NCBI RefSeq assembly: GCF_015762685.1
Contig: NZ_PEHF01000073.1
Span: forward strand, 34,344 to 98,343
Reading direction: 5' to 3'
DNA length: 64,000 nucleotides
DNA from: Candidatus Symbiopectobacterium sp. 'North America'
Lineage (GTDB): Bacteria; Pseudomonadota; Gammaproteobacteria; Enterobacterales; Enterobacteriaceae
Below are positions 57,209 through 64,000 of the stretch, piece after piece. Both the position numbers and the translations under genes were made by a program. The notes under the pieces were generated by a model. It made no database searches. It saw only the letters and a list, made by a program, of their open reading frames with translations, and was not told the origin of the DNA. Position 1 is the stretch's first letter. Each line of letters opens with the position of its first letter.

Positions 57209-57919
57209 ATGAACCCGATTGAGCAGAATCTACAGAACGTCAGAGAGAAGATCGCCACCACAGCCACTGCATGTGGACGCGACCCGCACGCGGTGACCTT
57301 GCTTGCCGTCAGTAAAACCAAACCTGTGGCGGCGATCGAAGAAGCGATTGCCTGTGGGCAGCGAGGCTTTGGGGAAAATTATGTACAGGAAGGCGTGGAC
57401 AAGGTGCTTTATTTCCGTGAGGCCACCCCTCAGGTGGCATTACAATGGCACTTTATCGGACCGCTGCAATCCAACAAGAGCCGTCTGGTTGCTGAACATT
57501 TTGACTGGTGTCACACCGTCGATCGCCCTAAAATCGCCCAACGTCTGAGCGAACAACGCCCGGTGACATTAGCGCCGTTGAACGTGTTGCTGCAAGTGAA
57601 CATCAGCGGTGAAGCCAGCAAATCGGGGATCGAACCAGCAGATCTTTCCGCCCTGGCCGCTACCGTCGCTGCCCTGCCGCACCTGACGCTGCGGGGCCTG
57701 ATGGCAATTCCGGCACCGGAAAATGACTACGCACAGCAATTAGCGGTATTTCAATCGATGAATGACCTGTTTGCGCAGTTAAAATTGCATTATCCTCAGG
57801 TGGATAACCTCTCCATGGGGATGACGGATGATATGAGCGCCGCGATTGCGGCAGGCAGTACGCTGGTACGCATCGGCACCGCCATTTTCGGCGCACGTGA
57901 CTATCCTCAGCATGTATAG
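57209..57919 (+). CDS. yggS: PLP-homeostasis protein YggS (PLPBP)
   Basis: 236 residues; binds pyridoxal phosphate and affects vitamin B6 and amino-acid balance. The PLP Lys lies in LLAVSKTKP; GENYVQEGVDKV, WHFIGPLQSNKSRLVAEHF and the phosphate-binding end SMGMTDDMSAAIAAGSTLVR are present. ATG 57209 fits E. coli; ATG 57203 is also possible. Intact. Confidence 0.93.
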   Translation: MNPIEQNLQNVREKIATTATACGRDPHAVTLLAVSKTKPVAAIEEAIACGQRGFGENYVQEGVDKVLYFREATPQVALQWHFIGPLQSNKSRLVAEHFDWCHTVDRPKIAQRLSEQRPVTLAPLNVLLQVNISGEASKSGIEPADLSALAATVAALPHLTLRGLMAIPAPENDYAQQLAVFQSMNDLFAQLKLHYPQVDNLSMGMTDDMSAAIAAGSTLVRIGTAIFGARDYPQHV

Positions 57920-57993
57920 GCCTCACCATGGATAATCCCCTTCGGGGCTGAACGCTGCCACTGGCCGGTTGACGAACACGAGAGAACATAAAG

Positions 57994-58815
57994 ATGCAAC
58001 ACCGCAAGCTTACCTTTATTGGTGCCGGAAACATGACGCAGGCCATCATTGCAGGGCTGGTTAACGGCGGTTATCCTGCCGATCGTATCCGCGTCTGCGC
58101 ACCGAGCGCCACACGACGGGATGCGCTGGCACAGCGCTATGGCGTTATCAGCAGCGACGACAACCTCGCGGGCGCCCAGGATGCTGACGTCGTGGTGCTG
58201 GCGGTGAAACCGCAGTTGATGGCAAGCGTATGCGAGCCCCTGCGCGGCGTGCTGAACGCGCCGGGCAAGTTGGTAGTGTCTATCGCGGCTGGAGTGAGTG
58301 TGGCGCGCTTTCAAGCGCTGTTAGGGGAGCCGCTAACGCTGGTGCGCATTATGCCAAACACACCGTCACTGGTGGGCAAAGGCATGAGCGGCCTTTACGC
58401 GCCCGCTAACGTATCGGCGGAAGATCGTGCCTTTAGCGCCGAGCTGATGCAAAGCGTGGGTAAAGTATGCTGGGTTGAGCAAGAGAGCGGCATAAACGGC
58501 GTTATTGCCGCCGCAGGCAGCGCACCGGCCTATTTTTTCCTGTTTATGGAAGCGATGCAGCAAGAGGCCATGCGCCAAGGATTCACACCGGAAAGTGCAC
58601 GTCAGTTGGTGCAGCAGGCCGCACTGGGTGCAGCCGCACTGGTAGAAGCCAGTCCGGATACACCGCTTGCGACGCTGCGTGAGAATGTGACGTCCAAAGG
58701 CGGCACCACCGCAGAGGCACTGCGAGTGTTTAACGAACGCCAACTGACACAAACCGTCGCCGATGCCATGCAGGCTGCCGTGCATCGCGCGCAGGAAATG
58801 GAAAAACTGTTTTAA
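57994..58815 (+). CDS. proC: Pyrroline-5-carboxylate reductase
   Basis: Last step of proline synthesis, NAD(P)H-dependent. 273 residues: Rossmann motif FIGAGNMTQAI (8-18), VLAVKPQLM, RIMPNTPSLVGKGMSGLYA and the C-terminal dimer domain (SGSAPAYF-like AGSAPAYFFLFMEA; LRENVTSKGGTTAEAL). Lies between yggS and yggT, as in Yersinia and Pectobacterium. Intact. Confidence 0.96.
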   Translation: MQHRKLTFIGAGNMTQAIIAGLVNGGYPADRIRVCAPSATRRDALAQRYGVISSDDNLAGAQDADVVVLAVKPQLMASVCEPLRGVLNAPGKLVVSIAAGVSVARFQALLGEPLTLVRIMPNTPSLVGKGMSGLYAPANVSAEDRAFSAELMQSVGKVCWVEQESGINGVIAAAGSAPAYFFLFMEAMQQEAMRQGFTPESARQLVQQAALGAAALVEASPDTPLATLRENVTSKGGTTAEALRVFNERQLTQTVADAMQAAVHRAQEMEKLF

Positions 58816-58859
58816 CGCACCGTTATTCTCTATATAGCTGATAAGGAATCGATGTTTCT

Positions 58860-59414
58860 ATGCTAACCCTGACGTTTCTGGTCAAGACACTGATCGACCT
58901 GTATGTAATGGTGCTGCTGTTACGCATTTGGATGCAATGGTCACGCAGTGATTTTTATAACCCGTTGTCGCAATTCGTGGTGAAAATCACGCAACCTATC
59001 GTCAGGCCGCTGCGCCGTATTCTGCCTGCACTCGGCCCCATCGATAGCGCATCGCTGCTGTTGGCGTTTCTGCTGACCACGTTGAAATACCCCCTGCTGA
59101 TGCTGATACAGGTTGGAGCCTTCGCGATAAGCCCGGTCAACTTGCTGGTGGGTTTGTTGGCACTGTTAAAATCCGCGGGCTATCTGGTGTTCTGGGTAGT
59201 GATTATCCGTGCGCTGATGAGCTGGGTGAGTCAGGGACGCAGCCCGGTAGACTACCTGCTGTTCCAACTTACCGAACCGTTTATGGCCCCGATTCGCCGT
59301 ATCATTCCGGCCATGGGCGGCATCGATTTCTCCGCCATGGCGGTGATTTTGATCCTGTATCTCCTGAACTACCTCGGCATGGATCTGTTTCCGGAATTTT
59401 GGTTCCTGCTGTGA
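58860..59414 (+). CDS. yggT: YggT family inner-membrane protein
   Basis: 184 residues with two tandem YGGT repeats, each ending in a PI-R motif ([14 protein letters not shown] and [18 protein letters not shown]). Four or more membrane helices. Its exact role is unclear; some bacterial members affect osmotic stress or division. Its TGA overlaps the GTG of yggU. Intact. Confidence 0.9.
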   Translation: MLTLTFLVKTLIDLYVMVLLLRIWMQWSRSDFYNPLSQFVVKITQPIVRPLRRILPALGPIDSASLLLAFLLTTLKYPLLMLIQVGAFAISPVNLLVGLLALLKSAGYLVFWVVIIRALMSWVSQGRSPVDYLLFQLTEPFMAPIRRIIPAMGGIDFSAMAVILILYLLNYLGMDLFPEFWFLL

Positions 59415-59704
59415 GTGCAATAGCACTGCTGCCCGACGGGTTGGTCATTAGGCTCTATATTCAGCCGAAGGCCAGCCGTGACCAGATAGTCGGCCTGTAC
59501 GGTGATGAGTTGAAAATCGCCATCACCGCGCCGCCGGTTGATGGTCAAGCTAACGCGCATTTGGTCAAATACCTTGCCAAGCAGTTTCGGGTGGTAAAAG
59601 GCGCGGTGAGCATTGAAAAAGGTGAGCTCGGCCGCCATAAACAGATTAGAATTGTTAATCCGCAGCACATTCCTACGGAAATCGCCGCATTGATCTGGCA
59701 GTAA
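59411..59704 (+). CDS. yggU: UPF0235 protein YggU
   Basis: 97 residues. Starts at GTG 59411, overlapping the yggT stop. DUF167 marks: [40 protein letters not shown] and the closing [17 protein letters not shown]. Function unknown. Intact. Confidence 0.9.
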   Translation: MSAIALLPDGLVIRLYIQPKASRDQIVGLYGDELKIAITAPPVDGQANAHLVKYLAKQFRVVKGAVSIEKGELGRHKQIRIVNPQHIPTEIAALIWQ

Positions 59705-59786
59705 CCCACCACAGGGAACTGCGCATCGCAACAGATAACTCCCCGCCATTCCCGGCGATGGCATTAACAGAATGCAGGACACACGC

Positions 59787-60392
59787 ATGGATACCACGAG
59801 CCAAAACGTCGTTTTAGCCACCGGCAACCCCGGAAAAGTTCGCGAACTCGCCGATCTGCTGGCGGATTTTGGCATGAATATCGTCGCACAAACCGAACTG
59901 GGCGTTGATTCTGCCGAAGAGACCGGGTTGACCTTTATCGAGAATGCACTGCTTAAAGCGCGCCACGCGGCGCACATCACCGGATTGCCTGCGGTGGCCG
60001 ATGACTCGGGTCTGGCGGTTGATGCATTGGGCGGTGCGCCGGGTATCTACTCCGCGCGCTACGCCGGAGTGGATGCCAGCGATCAAGCCAATCTGGACAA
60101 ACTGCTCGATGCCATCAAGGATGTCCCTGACGAACAACGCAGAGCCAGCTTCCATTGCGTGCTGGTCTACCTGCGCCACGCCGATGACCCGACGCCACTG
60201 GTCTGCCACGGCCGCTTGCAGGGTGTGCTGACGCGTAAGGCTGTGGGCGAAGGCGGCTTCGGCTATGACCCTATCTTTTACGTGCCGAGCGTAGGCAAAA
60301 CCGCCGCAGAAATGACGCGCGATGAGAAAAACGCGCTGTCGCACCGTGGTCAGGCGCTGCGTTTACTGCTGGATGCGCTGCGTCATGCATAA
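59787..60392 (+). CDS. rdgB: dITP/XTP pyrophosphatase RdgB
   Basis: Removes non-canonical purine NTPs from the pool. About 201 residues: [12 protein letters not shown] near the start, [46 protein letters not shown] and [14 protein letters not shown] 59787 has AGGA at good spacing; ATG 59772 is an alternative. Overlaps hemW by eight bases. Intact. Confidence 0.95.
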   Translation: MDTTSQNVVLATGNPGKVRELADLLADFGMNIVAQTELGVDSAEETGLTFIENALLKARHAAHITGLPAVADDSGLAVDALGGAPGIYSARYAGVDASDQANLDKLLDAIKDVPDEQRRASFHCVLVYLRHADDPTPLVCHGRLQGVLTRKAVGEGGFGYDPIFYVPSVGKTAAEMTRDEKNALSHRGQALRLLLDALRHA

Positions 60393-61521
60393 ACTGCCAC
60401 CGCTCAGCCTGTACATTCACATTCCCTGGTGTGTGCAAAAATGCCCGTATTGCGATTTTAACTCCCACGCCCTCAAAGGTGAGGTGCCGCATCAGGAATA
60501 TGTGGAGCACTTATTGGCGGATCTGGATGCGGATCTTCCGCTGAGCGGCGACCGGGCTCTCAGTTCAATCTTTATCGGCGGCGGCACGCCCAGCCTGCTG
60601 AGCGCGGAAGGCATGCAGGCGCTGCTCGATGGCGTGCGTGCCCGCTTACCGCTTAGCGCGGATGCCGAAATCACCATGGAAGCCAACCCCGGCACGGTAG
60701 ATGCCGATCGCTTTAGTGGCTACCAGCGCGCGGGAATTAATCGAATCTCCATTGGGGTGCAAAGTTTCAGCCCGGAAAAACTGACGCGTCTCGGACGCAT
60801 TCACGGCCCGAAAGAAGCCAAGCGTGCCGCGCGTCTGGCGGCCGGGCTTGGGCTGCGCAGTTTCAATCTGGACCTGATGCACGGCTTGCCGGATCAGACG
60901 CTGGAAGAAGCGCTGGACGATTTTCGTCAGGCGATTGCGCTCAATCCACCGCATCTGTCGTGGTATCAATTGACGATTGAGCCGAATACCCTGTTCGGTT
61001 CACGCCCGCCGGTGCTGCCCGATGACGATGCGCTGTGGGATATCTTCGCGCAGGGCCATGTGCTGCTCACTGCCGCAGGCTATCAGCAGTATGAAACCTC
61101 TGCCTACGCCAAACCAGGCTATCAGTGTCAGCACAACCTCAACTATTGGCGTTTTGGCGATTATCTGGGAATTGGGTGTGGTGCACATGGCAAGATCACG
61201 CGCGCTGACGGGAGTATCCTGAGAACCGTCAAAACCCGCCATCCGCGCGGTTATATGCGCGGCACTTACCTGGACCAGCGCAATGAAGTGCAAGCGGAAG
61301 ATCTGCCGTTTGAATTCTTCATGAACCGTTTTCGACTGCTGGAACCCGCGCCGCGTAGCGAATTCAGTGCCTACACCGGTTTGGCCGAGAGCGTGGTACG
61401 CCCACAAATAGACTGGGCGTTAGCGCAAGGCTACCTGACGGAAATCGCTACCCACTGGCAGGTTACCGAACACGGCAAGCTGTTTCTGAATTCCTTGCTG
61501 GAAGGATTTCTGGCGGAATAA
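60385..61521 (+). CDS. hemW: Radical-SAM heme chaperone HemW
   Basis: 378 residues. The CX3CX2C cluster motif is C16, C20, C23 (CVQKCPYC); [37 protein letters not shown] and the HemN-type C-terminal domain follow. Thought to insert heme into respiratory proteins. ATG 60385 lies inside the rdgB end. Intact. Confidence 0.95.
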   Translation: MHKLPPLSLYIHIPWCVQKCPYCDFNSHALKGEVPHQEYVEHLLADLDADLPLSGDRALSSIFIGGGTPSLLSAEGMQALLDGVRARLPLSADAEITMEANPGTVDADRFSGYQRAGINRISIGVQSFSPEKLTRLGRIHGPKEAKRAARLAAGLGLRSFNLDLMHGLPDQTLEEALDDFRQAIALNPPHLSWYQLTIEPNTLFGSRPPVLPDDDALWDIFAQGHVLLTAAGYQQYETSAYAKPGYQCQHNLNYWRFGDYLGIGCGAHGKITRADGSILRTVKTRHPRGYMRGTYLDQRNEVQAEDLPFEFFMNRFRLLEPAPRSEFSAYTGLAESVVRPQIDWALAQGYLTEIATHWQVTEHGKLFLNSLLEGFLAE

Positions 61522-61673
61522 TCGCAGACAGAGAAAGAAAAAAACGGGTGAACGGTTAGACAGTGCTGGCCGTCACTTGCCCTCTAAAAATGGATAACGC
61601 TTGTTTTTTGATTGTTGGCAAATCTGCTAGGTGATAATTTCATGCCCCTGCACGGAGCTGAAGGACATTATCA

Positions 61674-62268
61674 ATGATAATAAAAATCTATTCCTCACCA
61701 ACAATCAACGCAAGTATTACCGATCAAGCGGCAGGGAAAGCCGCACACAAAAATAGCCTTTTCCGATCCATTAGCTTTACCGAAAACTCAAGCAATGACA
61801 TTAAAACAAAAGCAAAAGAAATATCATTAAAATATGATCTTCTTGTTGACGATATTTTATGTGACACCCCCGGCATCCTGAAAAATCAATGGGAACGCCT
61901 CCGTACTATCGGGCTTGCCGTCACAGCATTAGAACAGCGTGCAAAAACATACTCACCAAATGCGGAGAAAAAACCAACGCTGAATATCGCTATTACCGAA
62001 AGGATAAAAAAACATATGTGATGCTCTCCCTGTCAATAAAAAAGAAAACTTCATACACGATAACGCTTATCTGTTGCGTGGGAATAATTTTATTTTTGAA
62101 TTTCTTTCATCAAAGGGAACAGCTGTCGATAAGATAAGTTATGCGCAACTGTTGCGTATTGGGGAGAAAATGAGAAAAAATAGGGCTAATCCTGCTTCTG
62201 TTGATCAAATGGCAATAAATAAATTTTCAACCATTTGGGATCTTCGTACCACGTTAGCTAAACAGTAG
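61674..62268 (+). pseudogene. Unknown AT-rich gene, first of two tandem paralogues, frameshifted
   Basis: About 198 codons. ATG 61674 has AAGGAC upstream. The first 115 codons end at a TGA just after an A7 run (62006-62012). Shifting one base there gives CDALPVNKKENFIHDNAYLL onward, ending IWDLRTTLAKQ at 62268. Both parts align along the whole length with the downstream gene (WERLRTIGLAVTAL versus DRLHSLGMAVTTV; DNA...RG..FI..FL...YA..L.IG). No signal peptide or membrane segment; Ser/Thr/Asn-rich N-terminus. Much more AT-rich than its neighbours, suggesting transfer. I do not recognise the family; a secreted effector is one possibility. Confidence 0.6.
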
Positions 62269-62565
62269 TAGCTATTATCTTCTTTACCTCAGCTTACCAG
62301 TGTCACAAAAAACGCAGGTAGATTTTTAAAAACAATGTTTTATTTAGCTTCAAAAATGATAACAGCACACGGTGAATCAATTTTAATCTCAGGGCATAAA
62401 ACGGTTGTCGTTTACTAATCTTCGCAGTAGGTCAAAAACTTATTGCGTTGTTCAACCGATACTCAATCAAATTTAAAAAAATCCATGGTAGGCTATTCTT
62501 TATAGATTCAATATTTCGATGATGTTAACTTAAAGAAAACTTAAATTAACACGGAGATAAAGCTT

Positions 62566-63159
62566 ATGTTCGGTTCAATACAGCCATCATCTTCAGCAAA
62601 AGAAAGTCAGGTTATTCATACAGAAAAAAGTGCTCCTTCACATAATCTACTTTTTAATTCTTTCCGCACCATAACAAATGAATCGTTGGAACTTAAAATC
62701 AGAGAAAAAGAAACGCTTTTATATTAGTCGGCAATAAAAAACTCTAACCTGAAAGAAATGCCTTCGGTCAAAGAGAGTATCCTACAAGATGATCGGTTAC
62801 ACTCTCTCGGCATGGCTGTAACCACCGTTGCCAACATTGACATGATTAACAATGCATATCCTCATCAAAATATTAAGGTAGATGCGCAAACAGAAAAAAC
62901 CGTTAACGAGATATTCGACAATGCGCCAAGGGGAAAAGCCGTTGATATAGGCGAAGATAATGCCATCAACAATCGGGGAAAAGCATTTATTTCTGGTTTT
63001 TTAACTTACCAATCGCCTATTGATGTGACGCATTATGCGCTAGCTCTCAATATTGGTCATAGCAGCAAGTCTAATGAGATTGATCCTATCATGATTAATC
63101 AATTTACGGACTTATGGAAAATTCGCTCAGAAACAGCAAAGCCCGTAGACACTCATTGA
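62566..63159 (+). pseudogene. Unknown AT-rich gene, second tandem paralogue, in-frame TAG
   Basis: 198 codons from ATG 62566 (GGAG about ten bases upstream). It starts FGSIQPSSSAKESQVIHTEK, a Ser-rich, uncharged opening typical of type III-secreted N-termini. TAG at 62725-62727 interrupts after KETLLY; the same frame then runs to 63159 (NEIDPIMINQFTDLWKIRSE at the end). Paralogue of the gene at 61674. The 297-bp gap before it is very AT-rich and contains AACTTAAA twice at an 11-bp interval (62527-62534, 62538-62545), possibly a regulator site. Family unknown. Confidence 0.6.
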
Positions 63160-63182
63160 TATTTTGCATGCCGAAACAAGCT

Positions 63183-63629
63183 TCAATGCGATGATCGCAT
63201 ATCAATGTGTGGGATGCCGTCCTCATCGTACACCTCACTGCAAGGCGTAAAGCCGAAGCTGCCGTAGAAGTGCTGTAAGTGGGCCTGCTCTGAGAGGAAG
63301 AGCGGCTTTTCAGCCCAGTGACGTGCGCAAATCACCAACACATGCTCCATCAGCAGATGTCCCACATGCTGCCCACGCGCGCTGGGCTCAACGATAACGC
63401 GCCCAATTTTCACACTGTCTTTTATCGCGAGCAAGCGGGCGTAGGCCACCATTTTTCCTTGATGATACGCGGCCACATGGCGATGGCTATCCACCAAATC
63501 CTGTCCGTCAATATCCTGATACGGGCAGTTCTGCTCCACCACAAAGACCTGATTGCGTAACGCCAGAATGTCATACAGCGCATACAGGTTCAGATCCTTG
63601 GCACTCCAGTCGTGCCAAATCAGGTTCAT
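63183..63629 (-). CDS. elaA: GNAT-family acetyltransferase ElaA
   Basis: 148 residues. ATG 63629 with AGGAA upstream fits E. coli ElaA better than longer starts. Marks: LRNQVFVVEQNCPYQDIDGQ, the acetyl-CoA motif GRVIVEPSARGQHVGHLLME, LSEQAHLQHFYGSFGF and YDEDGIPHIDM. Substrate unknown. Intact. Confidence 0.92.
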   Translation of the reverse strand: MNLIWHDWSAKDLNLYALYDILALRNQVFVVEQNCPYQDIDGQDLVDSHRHVAAYHQGKMVAYARLLAIKDSVKIGRVIVEPSARGQHVGHLLMEHVLVICARHWAEKPLFLSEQAHLQHFYGSFGFTPCSEVYDEDGIPHIDMRSSH

Positions 63630-63661
63630 TTTCATTTCCTGTGCCATAACCGCCATTTCGT

Positions 63662-63937
63662 CTATCCCTTCGCCCCACCGGTTGAACGTCGCGCACGCGC
63701 CGTCGTCACCCACAGCACCACAATACTTAATGCAAATAATACGCCAAACCCGACGCCAATGCCGAGAACCGGAACCCTCAGTTTCACCATCAACGAGTAG
63801 AGGCCAAGCATCAGCAGCATCGCGGTGTTCTCACCCAGGTTTTGTACTGCAATGGCGTTACCCGCCCCCACGCTGATACGTCCTCGCTCTTGCAGCAGCG
63901 CATTAAGCGGCACGATAAAATCTATGGTCACCCCCAT
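63662..63937 (-). pseudogene. lplT: lplT, lysophospholipid transporter, only the C-terminal end recognisable
   Basis: From [11 protein letters not shown] to the stop, the sequence matches the last 80-odd residues of LplT, a major-facilitator flippase ([20 protein letters not shown] and two final helices). Upstream of about 63920 the frame stays open to the window edge, but the residues ([15 protein letters not shown]) are not LplT, which should show a hydrophobic helix there. Homology therefore ends abruptly about 75 bp before the window end, suggesting insertion of a mobile element or a rearrangement. aas, the usual partner, is not visible. Confidence 0.7.
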
Positions 63938-64000
63938 TTTTGCAACACTGATTTTCGATTGATGTTGGGCTTGCTTAAATCTATCCGGCGTCTTTATGGG

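Noticed and set aside
61620..61660. Sigma-54 promoter before the first unknown paralogue (TGGCA...TGCT)
   Set aside because: The GG-GC spacing is too short for a -24/-12 element.

Overview
The window reads as a chromosomal segment of a Pectobacteriaceae-like member of the Enterobacterales that is losing genes. Gene content and order follow E. coli, Pectobacterium and Yersinia in blocks: ygiF-glnE-hldE; ygiM-cca-uppP-folB-plsY; ppa; the run from ytfP through tamB, tamA, msrA, ytfL, ytfK, ytfJ, cysQ, cpdB, ytfE, fklB and ytfB to rplI-rpsR-priB-rpsF; yjfP, bsmA and rlmB-rnr-nsrR; and yggR-yggS-proC-yggT-yggU-rdgB-hemW. A TogB-like oligogalacturonide-binding protein, a GH105 hydrolase and an LgoD-like dehydrogenase point to a pectin-using ancestor. 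About two fifths of the genes carry stops, frameshifts, deletions or truncations, while the essential genes (ppa, plsY, rpsF, rpsR, rplI, hldE, cca) are clean. I infer a recently host-restricted lineage of the Symbiopectobacterium or Sodalis type, but cannot name the species from sequence alone.

Layout. 1-7.1 kb (minus): ligA cut by the window edge, hldE, broken glnE, ygiF. 7.1-14.9 kb: two dispersed palindromic repeats, ygiM, cca, a methyltransferase divergent from a broken Crp/Fnr regulator, broken uppP, folB, plsY, ppa, and a Fur-box-preceded siderophore-interacting protein. 15-29.3 kb: the ytf block, mostly dead (tamB, tamA, paeA/ytfL, ytfJ, cysQ, cpdB, ytfE; msrA damaged at its 5' end), with a relic second copy of part of cpdB and a standalone MARTX-CPD-like protein inserted. 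29.3-31.2 kb: a small accessory patch with an integrase relic, a RelB/ParE-type toxin-antitoxin pair and a P-loop kinase-like gene. 31.2-34.9 kb: fklB, ytfB, DUF488 and the rpsF-priB-rpsR-rplI operon with promoter, leader and terminator. 35-43.4 kb: scrB with an internal deletion, broken yjfP, a broken chemoreceptor, a large broken toxin-like gene, a BOF-family gene and broken bsmA. 43.4-47.2 kb: nsrR-rnr-rlmB. 47.7-51.5 kb: codB/pucR/codA. 51.4-56.1 kb: GntR regulator and an intact oligouronide-use cluster. 56.1-61.5 kb: the yggR-hemW block. 61.5-63.2 kb: two AT-rich tandem paralogues of unknown family, both broken. 63.2-64 kb: elaA and the tail of lplT, which departs from the LplT family near the window end.

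Working together: nsrR is intact and a strong NsrR site precedes ytfE, but ytfE carries a stop. The GntR, LgoD-like, TogB-like and GH105 genes are all open in a region where many neighbours are dead, so they may still be under selection. Proteins that look host-directed (large toxin, CPD-like protein, tandem paralogues) are AT-richer or isolated and mostly broken, as expected for virulence functions left over from an earlier lifestyle.
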